Positions 7,712 to 16,686 of a DNA stretch of 40,760 bases are shown here, piece by piece. The notes under the pieces are model-generated. The model did not search any database. It was given only the letters and a program-made list of their open reading frames with translations, and was not told the DNA's origin. This DNA is from Thiotrichales bacterium (GTDB lineage Bacteria; Pseudomonadota; Gammaproteobacteria; Francisellales; CACEW01), in NCBI GenBank assembly GCA_947478525.1, contig CANJVU010000021.1:1-40760 (forward strand), in the 5' to 3' direction. Numbering within the stretch: the stretch's first letter is position 1; each line of letters starts with the position of its first letter. The position numbers and the translations under genes are program-made.

Positions 7712-8689
7712 CTAGGTACTCCCTAAAAAACTACCGTCCCCCTGAATACATCCCTCATAGTGGTGCCACATGGTCCACACATAGTTACCATCGCCTTTAT
7801 CCGCAGCATCTGCACCCCAAGGCTTTAATTGGGTTAAATCATTAGTCCCAAAAATCTGGCAACTGTTATCCGCAATGGGATAATCCATCTGCCATTCCAC
7901 CGTGCTGTCATCGTTTTCTTGGGCGGCATACACTTGGCACGCCTGACCACAAGAATTCGGCTCCGGGTAATACACATGCGGCTGACCCCCTTGGGTAAAG
8001 ATGCTGGCTGCTCGTTGGGCCACTACCGCAGCACCTTTGGCATCGTTACTGCTATTTACAAACCCATCTCGTGGATACAAAGACCCCCAGACGTTGTAAG
8101 GAAATTGCCCCACATCATGCACACCTGGAATCAAAGTGCCGGGATAAAACATCTCGGTCAGACTGCTTCTCCAGGCGGCCACATCCAACATAGATTGGTA
8201 GTAAGGCATATAGGGTTGCGTAACAGGCGGGATAAACATGGGTGGCTGAAACATCTGTGCCACTGGATTACCCAAAGCATCCACTTCTTTTAAGCGATCA
8301 TCTTCAGTATGGCGGCCTCCTGTTTGATCGGATGCATTGCCAAACCCATAACCATCAGGCGTAATCAAAGATACTTGAGCCTCTGCTGCTTTGTTGGCAA
8401 TGGGATCAACCACCATGTGGGGAACATCCCAAGGGTCAGAATCAGCGTCGTTAAAAACGCTGACGGTGGTATCTGGCAGATACTCACTGACCTTCATCGT
8501 AGTGTTAACCCAACAGCCATACCAACTGCACTGCAACCAGAAACACAGCCCTTCAGGTCTGTACTTAAGACAGGAAGGAATCGCAGAAACCGTGTTTTGC
8601 ACCAGTTGCAAGCTGCTGTAGCTGCCACCATTGGCGTAAGCAACAGCAGAACCAAGCAACATCAGGGATAAAGCAATCTTCTTGATCAT
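7712..8689 (-). CDS. ICE protein PFL_4710 family (TIGR03756, TraU-like)
   Basis: A 325-residue exported protein with a signal peptide (KKIALSLMLLGSAVAYA). It is Cys-rich: SCLKYRPEGLCFWLQCSWYG near 38-57, CGQACQVY near 247-254, and single Cys near the C-terminus. Paired Cys of this kind mark TIGR03756/TraU-like proteins and imply disulfides formed in the periplasm. The start codon overlaps the stop of the PFL_4709 gene by 4 bases (ATGA), so the two are translationally coupled. No dedicated disulfide isomerase gene is seen in this operon. Confidence 0.87.
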   Translation of the reverse strand: MIKKIALSLMLLGSAVAYANGGSYSSLQLVQNTVSAIPSCLKYRPEGLCFWLQCSWYGCWVNTTMKVSEYLPDTTVSVFNDADSDPWDVPHMVVDPIANKAAEAQVSLITPDGYGFGNASDQTGGRHTEDDRLKEVDALGNPVAQMFQPPMFIPPVTQPYMPYYQSMLDVAAWRSSLTEMFYPGTLIPGVHDVGQFPYNVWGSLYPRDGFVNSSNDAKGAAVVAQRAASIFTQGGQPHVYYPEPNSCGQACQVYAAQENDDSTVEWQMDYPIADNSCQIFGTNDLTQLKPWGADAADKGDGNYVWTMWHHYEGCIQGDGSFLGST

Positions 8690-9264
8690 TTCAAGTTACT
8701 CCATGCTTGATAGTCCAATACAGCAATACCGAGATCAGTCACACCGATGCTTTCTGCTTTGCCATGATCAAACACAACCGTGGGTAATTGTTGAATCCCA
8801 TATTGTTGAGCCAAGGTGATGCCCTTAAACTCATCGCGTAACAAAGGAATCTGCCCAGCCAACCAGGTTTTAGCCCCATCCTCAGCCTGCAATTGGCTCA
8901 TGTTTTGCAATTCCTGATTTACTTTGGCAATGGATTGTTGCAGTTGATCCAGGTTATACACTTTGACATTCACCCCAGGCATATCCGTGGGTCCTACCGG
9001 AAATTGAGAAGTAGTAAATACTTCAACATCTGTCACAGGGCTCTCTGTTGCTGCATGGGCATGTTCCATAAGGGTTCCCAAAATACAAAGACCCAACGTA
9101 AAACACACAATGAGCAGATGACAGTCATCTCTCAATTTTTTCTTACGTTTGTGCTCCATTCGGCGTTGTATTTTGAATTGGATCATGCGCTCACGTTCGT
9201 TCAATAACGCTTCGTCTAATAATTCATTACGACGGCGATGGGTATAGCCTTTTAAATCACACAT
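8686..9264 (-). CDS. ICE protein PFL_4709 family (TIGR03757) with long N-terminal extension
   Basis: A 192-residue protein. The TIGR03757 domain occupies about 72-192: VTDVEVFTTSQFPVG, LPTVVFDHGKAESIGVTDLG and a final YQAWSNLK. The start at 9264 (MCDLKGYT) is chosen for its GAGGAGGAGAGTGAT. It gives about 45 basic, charged residues ahead of a signal-anchor (CHLLIVCFTLGLCILGTLM, about 50-68). A later ATG (MEHKRKKK) would give an ordinary signal peptide but has no Shine-Dalgarno. The extended cytoplasmic N-terminus is unusual for the family. It lies just after the TraC-like ATPase gene. Confidence 0.82.
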   Translation of the reverse strand: MCDLKGYTHRRRNELLDEALLNERERMIQFKIQRRMEHKRKKKLRDDCHLLIVCFTLGLCILGTLMEHAHAATESPVTDVEVFTTSQFPVGPTDMPGVNVKVYNLDQLQQSIAKVNQELQNMSQLQAEDGAKTWLAGQIPLLRDEFKGITLAQQYGIQQLPTVVFDHGKAESIGVTDLGIAVLDYQAWSNLK

Positions 9265-9289
9265 ATCACTCTCCTCCTCGTTTTTAATG

Positions 9290-12106
9290 CTAAACAGTTT
9301 GCACCTGCTTTCTTTTGGTTTTGGGTTTAACCGGCACCTCCTCTTCTTGATCGATGGTTTCTGAAATCTCAACCGTAGGAACTTCACTTATCCCCATCAT
9401 TTGATTGGCAATAAGCTTGGCTGCTTCCACTTCGGTAATACCGTGCTGTTTCATTAATTGCTTACGTTGAGCTTTTTCATGCTTTTCAGTCATGGCAAGT
9501 GCTAAAGCCAACCGTGGCGGAATGTTTCTAAACAATCCTTTGAAACGGTTGCACAAAAGAATCCCTTCGACATACTTACCTGCCGCTTTACGCACCGATT
9601 GGAAAAGCTTTTCTTCTTCGGTACTAATGGTGCGAAATTTAGCGACTTCTTTAAGTTCCGCACCACTCATGCCCAGGCATAACCAGAATTCCACCATCGA
9701 GAGCAACTTTTTGGCCTCTGCGGGGAAGTCTTCTACGTTCTGCGTGGCAAGCCACAACCATAAACCAATCTTACGACTCATCTTTGAGCATTTCGTAATG
9801 GCCACAGCGGTCAGCGGGTTCTTCGTCACCACATGACACTCGTCCCCGAAAAACACCGTCACACGCTCTTCATGCTGATTGGCTTCTGCCAAAGATTGCG
9901 TCTTATTCATCGCACCCATAAAGGCAAGCGCGCGTTGAGCTTCATAACCGTCTTCCTTAAATAAACCCATTTCGAGGATGGTGACATCCGCATCCGGCCA
10001 CGGTGCACCAGCACGGTTAAAGAACTGGGAAGACAGGGTATCTTTACAAAATACTCTGACACCATTGGCCATTTCATTGAGACGCGCAGATTTGTGCTTG
10101 TACAAAGCATCACTGCTCATCGTCACCAACATATTGGCGAAATCCTCTGGCAGCATTTGATCTTTGTCGCTGTCTTTAGCAGCTTGGGCCGTTCGCACCA
10201 GGGCATCTAAGATGATCATGCGATCTTCACGATCGATTTTGTCCTGCTCTTTCTTTTCGCCACCACTGATCATGAGCTGTGCTGCAAGAGACATTTCCCC
10301 CATATAATCACGGTTTTCTACCACCTCGATTTTTTGAGCATCATCTATTTCTCTGGCATCCTGAATGGTTTGTTCTTCCTTACCCGCGAGCTGATCGAGC
10401 TTTTCCTGGTTTAATCTCAGTGTCTCCGCTTGCTCCAGCATTTTATTGCTTTCCGCAAAAGGATTGAGCGAAGTGGGCGTATTTAACGAAATCTCAACGC
10501 GATTCACATTGAGGCCCATTTCTTTAAAGTAATCGCTCAATAAGCCAAACGAATTACCAGCATCGACAATTACCAGTCGTGGCTTGTACAAAGCCATTAG
10601 GTTCATCATCAGATAGACGCAAGTCGCCGACTTACCACTACCCGTGGTTCCCAGGATTAACAGGTGAGAATTTTGATCTTTATCTTGTGGATTTAAAGGA
10701 TCAACCGTAAATGGTTCACCACAGCGATTGAAGAATGGCAATCCTGGGTGTCCCGTACCCCGCTCACGACCATACAGTGGCAAAATTTGTGCTAACTGAA
10801 ATCCTGATAAATAACGACTGCGGCTTAAATACGCTTTATCAAAGCTATAGTCATAGCCCATGGGCAGGAAGCGCAAATAACTGTCGATGGCCAATAATTC
10901 AACATCCCCGTCGACCACCACCAAACCATTGTTGGAAAGCATGGTTTCCACATCAATTTGACGGTCAGTTAATTCCCTCAAATCATTGCCACGGATATAA
11001 ACACCCATCGAGGTTGGAAATAAGAAATTACCATTCGACATCATGCGGCGAATCTGGTTGCAGTCTTCGCGAATCATTTCTCCCTGAACACCCGTGGCTT
11101 TTTTAGTAGAGCGCTCAATACGATCGACATGGTTATTGACCAACTCCCGGCTTTGAATGACCACCGTTAACTGAAATACCGAACCTTCTGGGAACTTGTC
11201 AAACAACCCATAATGATGACTACCAAAGCTGCGCTCTACCGTTAAATGCCCCGTTTCAGGTAATTTGTTTAATCCGGTTACGGCCAGATATTTATGGGGC
11301 TTTTGATCAAAGTACCAAACCCCCTCTTCCTGATTAGATTCAGGCGTAGTAAAGAATAAACGCTCGGTAAAGTCATACCCATAAGGCATGGCCTCATCCC
11401 CAGGATATGGGCACTGCTCAATGAGCTGATCCACATTCCCATTGGCAATTTTGGGAGATGGATTAAACCAGCGAATCATCCACTCATAAAAATCTTGGCC
11501 ATTCATACGGCGCACACCTACACCAGCCCCTTGTAGTTTGGAAACAAATGCACTGGCCACGGTGTTTAAGTCTTCAACCGGTGAGCGGCCTTTACGCATC
11601 TTCGATTTAGACCCAAGATTACGGTACATAATGGCGCGTATACGGCGAACCTTACCGCGAAAGATGTTGCCAGAGACTTTGTCATCGACAAATAGTCCTT
11701 CTGGTTTTGTAATAAAACCCAAATGAGTACGCATCATCGCTAAGTAGGTTTTAGTAAAGGGCAAACCTTTTGCACTGGGGCGAACGTAATCTTCAAAGGC
11801 GCGGTAATAACGACTTAAAGACAATTCGTCCTGCACAAAAAATTGCAGAATCCAGGGGCTTTCATCGTCGTAGTATTCAGGAAAGGCATCCTGAAACACA
11901 CCTTGTAAGTTGTTGCGCAACTGATTTAAGTACGCCTCAGTACGCGCTTCACTGGGCACATCACTTAATTCAAAAGCGGCTGCAACACTTTTACCATCTT
12001 GTAATAAAAAGCATTGACCTTGAGGATCGTATTCTCTCCAGGGCAGCTTTTGACTGATGGACGGTGGACGTTTATACCAGCTCGCTGCTTGTTTACGAGT
12101 AATCAT
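9290..12106 (-). CDS. traC: conjugative transfer ATPase, TraC/PFL_4706 type (TIGR03744)
   Basis: A 938-residue VirB4-class ATPase that should power pilus assembly and substrate transfer at the inner membrane. Walker A is GTTGSGKSAT at about residue 485, and a Walker B-like VTVFFGDECHVV lies near 755. The N-terminal half (YKRPPSISQKLPWREYDPQG, QFFVQDELSLSRYY) is typical of TIGR03744. A charged coiled segment lies between the Walker motifs, and the C-terminus is Lys-rich. It overlaps the preceding lipoprotein gene by 4 bases. The length is normal for the family and no lesion is visible. Confidence 0.92.
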   Translation of the reverse strand: MITRKQAASWYKRPPSISQKLPWREYDPQGQCFLLQDGKSVAAAFELSDVPSEARTEAYLNQLRNNLQGVFQDAFPEYYDDESPWILQFFVQDELSLSRYYRAFEDYVRPSAKGLPFTKTYLAMMRTHLGFITKPEGLFVDDKVSGNIFRGKVRRIRAIMYRNLGSKSKMRKGRSPVEDLNTVASAFVSKLQGAGVGVRRMNGQDFYEWMIRWFNPSPKIANGNVDQLIEQCPYPGDEAMPYGYDFTERLFFTTPESNQEEGVWYFDQKPHKYLAVTGLNKLPETGHLTVERSFGSHHYGLFDKFPEGSVFQLTVVIQSRELVNNHVDRIERSTKKATGVQGEMIREDCNQIRRMMSNGNFLFPTSMGVYIRGNDLRELTDRQIDVETMLSNNGLVVVDGDVELLAIDSYLRFLPMGYDYSFDKAYLSRSRYLSGFQLAQILPLYGRERGTGHPGLPFFNRCGEPFTVDPLNPQDKDQNSHLLILGTTGSGKSATCVYLMMNLMALYKPRLVIVDAGNSFGLLSDYFKEMGLNVNRVEISLNTPTSLNPFAESNKMLEQAETLRLNQEKLDQLAGKEEQTIQDAREIDDAQKIEVVENRDYMGEMSLAAQLMISGGEKKEQDKIDREDRMIILDALVRTAQAAKDSDKDQMLPEDFANMLVTMSSDALYKHKSARLNEMANGVRVFCKDTLSSQFFNRAGAPWPDADVTILEMGLFKEDGYEAQRALAFMGAMNKTQSLAEANQHEERVTVFFGDECHVVTKNPLTAVAITKCSKMSRKIGLWLWLATQNVEDFPAEAKKLLSMVEFWLCLGMSGAELKEVAKFRTISTEEEKLFQSVRKAAGKYVEGILLCNRFKGLFRNIPPRLALALAMTEKHEKAQRKQLMKQHGITEVEAAKLIANQMMGISEVPTVEISETIDQEEEVPVKPKTKRKQVQTV

Positions 12107-12558
12107 GAAGCACCTCCCACATTTTGTAAAGATTGAAACGGCATTTCCCCAGGTAAGGCGTAATGAATGCGCGTGTAGAATGAAAACGCGGTGTAATACC
12201 CTGGCACTGGCGCTTGATCAGCTCCTGCAAAATGCGGATACACGTACATCACCAGGGTTGGATTCGGCAGGGTTGGAAATTGCATATTGATTTGATCCGC
12301 TGCCTGATTCACCGTGTTTGATGCGGTTTGCGTTTGCATCGGCTGAGTGTTGCCAAGCTGAGTACGAAGACTCGTTAAGTTTTGGCTTTCGTTACTGCTG
12401 CCCGCTGTATCATCGCCGCTAATGGCTGCTTGATAAGCTTGTGCCATGGTGGGACCATTTTTTAGGGCTTCAGTATCTGAAGAAGTGGCGCACCCAGAGA
12501 GTGCAACCACACTAATCAAGATGAGCGGTAACAGTGTCTTTTGATTGAGTTTGTTCAT
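12103..12558 (-). CDS. outer-membrane lipoprotein, TraV-like (TIGR03751)
   Basis: A 151-residue lipoprotein with an N-terminal hydrophobic segment and lipobox LSGC (Cys at about 22), so it should be lipidated and sorted to the outer membrane. The C-terminal part (LPNPTLVMYVYPHFAG, then PVPGYYTAFSFYTRIHYALPGE) is characteristic of TIGR03751. This family is the TraV-like part of the MPF-G outer-membrane core. The gene overlaps the end of the TraB-like gene by 47 bases, and its own end overlaps the ATPase start (ATGA). Tight coupling is therefore likely on both sides. Confidence 0.87.
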   Translation of the reverse strand: MNKLNQKTLLPLILISVVALSGCATSSDTEALKNGPTMAQAYQAAISGDDTAGSSNESQNLTSLRTQLGNTQPMQTQTASNTVNQAADQINMQFPTLPNPTLVMYVYPHFAGADQAPVPGYYTAFSFYTRIHYALPGEMPFQSLQNVGGAS

Positions 12559-13840
12559 AGCTTACTTTCCTCGCTTCTGAGTTGTAATTAATATCGATTT
12601 GACGGGTTATATTGATGTTGAACTTCTTAAACGCTTTGGTTTTGGGGTCAACGTTAGGAACCACGACCAAATCAGTAGAGTTCTGCATCCGTTGGTTAAA
12701 CCATTGCTGTACCGCAGAGGCACCACTAGAAGCTCCTTGGCCTAGAGCGTATTTAGTGTAACTGCCTACCATGGTCGACATGGTGGTACCTGCGGTGCTA
12801 GTCCCATTACTCATTTGCGCTTGGGATAACCCTTGCGAATAACCTTGCAGCGCACCCAGTCCAAAGGTAATGCCCAAGTATTCCGGTGCGTTGGTTTCCA
12901 AGATGCCTGGAATACAGGGGTACCCTTGAGCATCAGAAATCACGCCCAATCCGTCCGTTCCCTTGGATTCAGTGGTGCTGATACGCCCATCGTTAAATAC
13001 AAAGGTCATGGAAGTGATCGTCCCCCTGACGCAAGCTTGCTTATCAATCGGCCCAATCAGCGATCCTTGCGCAGTACCCGAAGCGACAATGCCTTGAATG
13101 TCTGATGGAATATCAATGCCATTGGCGGCCAAGTTATTCGGTCCAATAATCATTTTGAACTGATAAGGGTCCACCAGATGATTATCAATCGGCACCTCAC
13201 CTAACAACGGCTGCATAGCAATGACACCCGTTAAGGTTGCATTCATTGGAATGGTGAAATACGGCTTTTCTGATTCGTCAGATTTTTTAGCTACTTCACT
13301 GGCAGTATCTGTATCCGCAGCAGTGGCCGAATCCATTTGCAAATGAGGTCTAACCCCTGCATGGTTTTCGGTTTCCAAATCAGATACCCAAACAAACCGA
13401 TCTTTCTGTACCAGTCCATTACCTGTATTGTCAGAATCGCCCAGGCTATAATGCACTTGGGTGTTGATCTGATTTTGATACTGCGCATTTTGCGTTTTAA
13501 CCTTGCCAATCTCTTGATCCAACTTTGTGTTAAGAGATTGCTCAAAATTGGTAATCGCCTGCTGGTTCTGTTGCTGGGCTAAAGTCGCTTGCTCCAGTAT
13601 CTTTTTATTTTGGTCTTGTACCGTACTCACGGTTGCTGTCAGTGTCTTTAAAGTCTCAACCGGCGTATCCCCCGTGGCATTATCATTTAATGCTGGTATG
13701 GAAAACTTGCCGCCTTTAGTGGTACCTGTACTGCTGCTATGAGACGAAAAGGCAGTAATCACCCCAACGCCAACCACAGCAACTCCGACAAATACCGCAG
13801 CGATCTTTAATCCAGAACCACTTTTACGTTTGGTACTCAT
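12512..13840 (-). CDS. TraB-like envelope-spanning protein, PFL_4705 family (TIGR03752)
   Basis: A 442-residue VirB10/TraB-like protein, predicted to be anchored in the inner membrane and to reach the outer-membrane pore. A basic N-terminus precedes one helix (about 11-30, KIAAVFVGVAVVGVGVITAF). A coiled coil rich in Gln/Lys covers about 62-125. The C-terminal half holds the conserved IPMNATLTGVIAMQPLLGEV, RGTITSMTFVF and YLGITFGLGALQGYSQG segments. The start overlaps the upstream gene by 4 bases. The Thr/Ser-rich linker and the absence of Cys pairs look ordinary for the family. Confidence 0.87.
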   Translation of the reverse strand: MSTKRKSGSGLKIAAVFVGVAVVGVGVITAFSSHSSSTGTTKGGKFSIPALNDNATGDTPVETLKTLTATVSTVQDQNKKILEQATLAQQQNQQAITNFEQSLNTKLDQEIGKVKTQNAQYQNQINTQVHYSLGDSDNTGNGLVQKDRFVWVSDLETENHAGVRPHLQMDSATAADTDTASEVAKKSDESEKPYFTIPMNATLTGVIAMQPLLGEVPIDNHLVDPYQFKMIIGPNNLAANGIDIPSDIQGIVASGTAQGSLIGPIDKQACVRGTITSMTFVFNDGRISTTESKGTDGLGVISDAQGYPCIPGILETNAPEYLGITFGLGALQGYSQGLSQAQMSNGTSTAGTTMSTMVGSYTKYALGQGASSGASAVQQWFNQRMQNSTDLVVVPNVDPKTKAFKKFNINITRQIDINYNSEARKVSYEQTQSKDTVTAHLD

Positions 13841-14646
13841 GTTGAAACCCTCCCTTCACAAGGTGCAATCGCCTCTGCAAACGGTTCGCTGGATACCAAA
13901 AATACGGTGGTGTTACCCAGTGGGCTAAAGGCTTGATCCAATACCGTGCGCGGAAAAGCCGAAACCGCACGCCATTGACCGCAGAAACTGCCCAAATTCA
14001 GCGTTAACGAGGTCTTTTGCATGTTGTACACTTCCACGGCGGTGACATAAGTGTCATTGTTCTTCCAGGACATCAGAGGATTGGCCGTAATTGAGCCATC
14101 CAATAACAAGGGCACTGTCTTTTTGGTTTGCATCGCAATGCGATGGATGTTTAACGGTTGCGTCAGCAGCCGCTCTGGGGCATACAATTGTTGAGCGGCA
14201 AACCGTACCAAGGTGACATAACTGTCATCAGCAGAGGCAGCCGCTTGCTGTACGTCAGTATCCTGATGTGGTTGTGTCAATAAAACAGATAGCGGTGTAT
14301 CTGAAGCACTGGCGTTAGCAGACAGGGTCAACAAGATGATCTTGCCACTGTCCACCATCAACACTCTTGCAGGCTCTGCTCCAAAGTTTTTATGAGCAGT
14401 CAGGTATAGCGTATGGTTGTTGTTAACCACGCTGAGCGTTTTGCCGGGTAACTTGGTAGCGTCAAACCCGAGTTTAATTTCACCCGGAAAAGTGATCATC
14501 CGCTCCTGACCTACCGGCAAATTAATGGTAATGGGCGCTTTGTCCCATACCACATGCTGTACTTCATCAGCATATATAGCCGTATTTAAAGCAAGGCCAA
14601 TCGCTGCGGTGGTTATTAAGATTCTGGGAAACCAATACATATTCAT
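13837..14646 (-). CDS. ICE protein PFL_4704 family (TIGR03749, TraK-like secretin component)
   Basis: A 269-residue periplasmic or outer-membrane protein. The start at 14646 (MNMYWFPR) is chosen because GGAGGAG of the longer frame lies just upstream as its Shine-Dalgarno. A signal peptide (ILITTAAIGLALNTAIYA) is followed by VVWDKAPITINLPVGQERMI, the conserved opening of TIGR03749. A later VRFAAQQLYAPERL is also typical. The family is analogous to TraK/VirB9 in the outer-membrane core. It has a four-base overlap with the TraB-like gene downstream and a 15-base gap from the TIGR03746 gene upstream. Confidence 0.87.
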   Translation of the reverse strand: MNMYWFPRILITTAAIGLALNTAIYADEVQHVVWDKAPITINLPVGQERMITFPGEIKLGFDATKLPGKTLSVVNNNHTLYLTAHKNFGAEPARVLMVDSGKIILLTLSANASASDTPLSVLLTQPHQDTDVQQAAASADDSYVTLVRFAAQQLYAPERLLTQPLNIHRIAMQTKKTVPLLLDGSITANPLMSWKNNDTYVTAVEVYNMQKTSLTLNLGSFCGQWRAVSAFPRTVLDQAFSPLGNTTVFLVSSEPFAEAIAPCEGRVST

Positions 14647-14661
14647 CTCCTCCACATCCAA

Positions 14662-15291
14662 TTAAGTAAAGGTTTTAATGCGTTGCGGATCAGAGCCAAA
14701 ACCAGCGAGTGCCAATCCGTAACGGTTTTGTTGTTGATCCACGTTGTACTCAACCACTTTGATCACATAAGAAATCTCCGTGTCTTTCACAACACTGCCA
14801 TCGGTATTCATACGTTCCGTTAGGCGCATATCTAAGTGAACCAGCCAAGCGCCATGCCCTAATGGCTTAACGTCTGCATCCTGAAATTGAGCACCATCAA
14901 TGCCAGTCATGGTGCGAATCCGATCCTGTATCTCTCCCGTGCTGTAGCGACTGTTGGCATCTTGCATCAGCATTGTTTCAAAGCTTGGCGTCAAATATGG
15001 CGTAAAGTTTTGGATTGCTTTGGCGTAATCCGTAGCACCGTTTTTCGGCCAATAGTTAATGGATTGCCAAGCCCAGTATGCAAAGCTGTATACCGTACTG
15101 TCGGGCACTTCCCCGGCCGTCATGGTCACACCACTTGCGGGTATTTGCGGTGGTACATATATTTTTACCTTGGATTGCATATGCGATAACGCTGCGATCA
15201 ATCCTAAGTTGCTGATAAACAGCACCACTATGGCAAGTACCAAAGCGCGTAAAGTTAAGCGCGCACTCTCTAATGCATCTTGAAATCTCAT
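14662..15291 (-). CDS. ICE protein PFL_4703 family (TIGR03746, TraE-like)
   Basis: A 209-residue bitopic inner-membrane protein. A cytoplasmic RFQDALESARLTLRALV leads into one helix (about 16-36, ALVLAIVVLFISNLGLIAAL). A periplasmic domain follows with IYVPPQIPASG and VYSFAYWAWQSINYWP, hallmarks of TIGR03746 (DUF2895). The fold class is probably that of VirB8/TraE, which nucleates the channel. Its start overlaps the end of the TIGR03750 gene by 4 bases. Length and motifs are regular. Confidence 0.87.
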   Translation of the reverse strand: MRFQDALESARLTLRALVLAIVVLFISNLGLIAALSHMQSKVKIYVPPQIPASGVTMTAGEVPDSTVYSFAYWAWQSINYWPKNGATDYAKAIQNFTPYLTPSFETMLMQDANSRYSTGEIQDRIRTMTGIDGAQFQDADVKPLGHGAWLVHLDMRLTERMNTDGSVVKDTEISYVIKVVEYNVDQQQNRYGLALAGFGSDPQRIKTFT

Positions 15292-15668
15292 ACGTCAAAC
15301 CTCCCCACTGACCATTTACCACTGCGTGTTGTAAAAGGAGATGGCAGCACACCCTTGCGCTCTAAGAACAAGCGCCAAGCCTGTTTAAGATATCCTTTGG
15401 GTTTACCCTGCTTGATGCGTTGCAACATCAAAGCGCCCATCCAAGTAAAAACAACCGTCAAAGGAAACGCTAAAGCCACTCCGATCAGAAACATCCCGAT
15501 GAGTGCCTTCGCGATAAAGCCAAACAGAAACAGTGAACCAAAAAACGAAACCATGACGAGTTTTTGCAACTCCTTCATCGTGCAGCCACAAAAAATAATG
15601 GCGTCAAAATTTAAACGATTCGGTAACATGTCATTAATTTCTGATTTATTGGCTGATGTGCTACTCAT
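15288..15668 (-). CDS. conjugative transfer region protein TIGR03750 (TraL-like)
   Basis: A 126-residue inner-membrane protein with two adjacent helices (about 43-85, MVSFFGSLFLFGFIAKALIG and MFLIGVALAFPLTVVFTWMG). These are preceded by LPNRLNFDAIIFCGCTMKEL and followed by the basic QRIKQGKPKGYL. This is the TIGR03750/DUF3487 layout, a TraL/VirB3-like partner of the VirB4 ATPase. The gene is coupled to the next one through ATGA. The Cys-Gly-Cys in the N-terminal part is notable, but I attach no function to it. Confidence 0.85.
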   Translation of the reverse strand: MSSTSANKSEINDMLPNRLNFDAIIFCGCTMKELQKLVMVSFFGSLFLFGFIAKALIGMFLIGVALAFPLTVVFTWMGALMLQRIKQGKPKGYLKQAWRLFLERKGVLPSPFTTRSGKWSVGRFDV

Positions 15669-15697
15669 ATTCCCCTCCTCTAAAGCGCTTGTATTGA

Positions 15698-16072
15698 TTA
15701 AGCCGTGATGGTGGCGCTAAACGCAGTCCAACCAATACCAATCAACACAAAGCCCAGAGTCATTCCCAAAGCACACATCACATAGGTCATGATCAAATTG
15801 CCATGATCCTTCTCTTTGGAATCTTCACGCATCCGATGAATAATCACTCCCAAACATACCAGGACGAGCATTCCACCTAGACCAATGGTGAGATATTTCA
15901 TCGTTTCCTGCATATGCCCACCGGCCGTTTGCACAACATCCCCACCCGAATCACTGGCAATGGTGGGAAATGGGTTAGCGTCGGCATAAGCACGCGATGA
16001 CACGGTCAGTGCTGTCAATGCACCGATGGTGCCATACCACTTATTTTTTAAATGACTCAATTGCTTAAACAT
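15698..16072 (-). CDS. ICE protein PFL_4702 family (TIGR03745, pilin-like)
   Basis: A 124-residue exported membrane protein. A signal peptide (about 1-30) ends at SSRAYA. Two hydrophobic segments follow (about 60-80, YLTIGLGGMLVLVCLGVII; about 95-120, LIMTYVMCALGMTLGFVLIG) around a charged RMREDSKEKDHG loop. This is the TIGR03745/DUF2976 organisation, thought to be the conjugative pilin or a pilin-like subunit. It lies between the two small membrane genes PFL_4701 and TIGR03750, in canonical order. Confidence 0.85.
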   Translation of the reverse strand: MFKQLSHLKNKWYGTIGALTALTVSSRAYADANPFPTIASDSGGDVVQTAGGHMQETMKYLTIGLGGMLVLVCLGVIIHRMREDSKEKDHGNLIMTYVMCALGMTLGFVLIGIGWTAFSATITA

Positions 16073-16091
16073 AATTTTCTCCTCGTTGTTG

Positions 16092-16325
16092 TTAAGCTAA
16101 GTAGATAAAGATGAGCATCAACGTGAACGCCAAGCCCATCAGACACATCAAAAACACCACTTTGTCCCACACTTGATTGGTCTCGAGTAATCGCATCAAA
16201 CCTGCCAAAATCATGAGGGAGGTCAGAATGGCCGAGCCCCCAACCAGAAGCTGAATGCAAAACATAAGGCTTCCCGTGTGGATACCAGAAGCGGCATAAA
16301 ACGCTTGAATTTGATCTGGACTCAT
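16092..16325 (-). CDS. ICE protein PFL_4701 family (TIGR03758/DUF3262)
   Basis: A 77-residue membrane protein with two helices (about 18-42, SLMFCIQLLVGGSAILTSLM; about 54-76, VVFLMCLMGLAFTLMLIFIY). It begins MSPDQIQAFYAASG, as TIGR03758 members do. Size and place between RAQPRD and PFL_4702 are canonical. The role is unproven; it is possibly a pilin-like or channel subunit. The start overlaps the RAQPRD stop by 4 bases. Confidence 0.85.
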   Translation of the reverse strand: MSPDQIQAFYAASGIHTGSLMFCIQLLVGGSAILTSLMILAGLMRLLETNQVWDKVVFLMCLMGLAFTLMLIFIYLA

Positions 16326-16657
16326 AGCGCGTTACTCCGGGTAGTAAGGTAGTCACCTTTGATCGGCTTCACCGATCTAGGCTCTACCGGCAGTGGTTGC
16401 AGCTTCTGGTTCACCCCGGCAATCACTGTGTTCAAGTCTTCGCGTAACCAGTCATAATGAAACTGTGTACGGGCATTGGGATCGGCCTGTTTTTGGGCTT
16501 CTGCAATCAGGGGATAAACCGCCTGCAATTGCTGCACAACCAGTGCCAAATCTGCGTTTTCTAAACTCGTGGTGGCATAGGCGGGTGTGTTAGGAATAGC
16601 AACGGCTAACGCTACCCCTAACAACCCAATGCCTACTTTTCTCCTCTCTCTCCTCAT
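16322..16657 (-). CDS. RAQPRD-family ICE protein (TIGR01690), divergent signature
   Basis: A 111-residue exported protein with a signal peptide (GIGLLGVALAVAIPNTPAYA). The family signature RAQPRD...GDY appears here as PVEPRSVKPIKGDYL near residues 91-105, so only the core PR and GDY are kept. The preceding FHYDWLREDLNTVIAGVNQ helix is typical. It is predicted to be periplasmic. Position between TIGR03747 and TIGR03758 confirms the call despite the diverged signature. Confidence 0.82.
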   Translation of the reverse strand: MRRERRKVGIGLLGVALAVAIPNTPAYATTSLENADLALVVQQLQAVYPLIAEAQKQADPNARTQFHYDWLREDLNTVIAGVNQKLQPLPVEPRSVKPIKGDYLTTRSNAL

Positions 16658-16686
16658 CGCACGTTTCTCCTCATTTCATCCAACCG

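Noticed and set aside
9492..9836. A plus-strand frame of 114 codons within the ATPase gene
   Set aside because: It is antisense to an intact, motif-containing gene and lacks its own Shine-Dalgarno; it is a shadow frame.
15280..15708. A plus-strand frame of 142 codons across TIGR03750
   Set aside because: Antisense to a recognised ICE gene; composition and lack of initiation signals mark it as a shadow.
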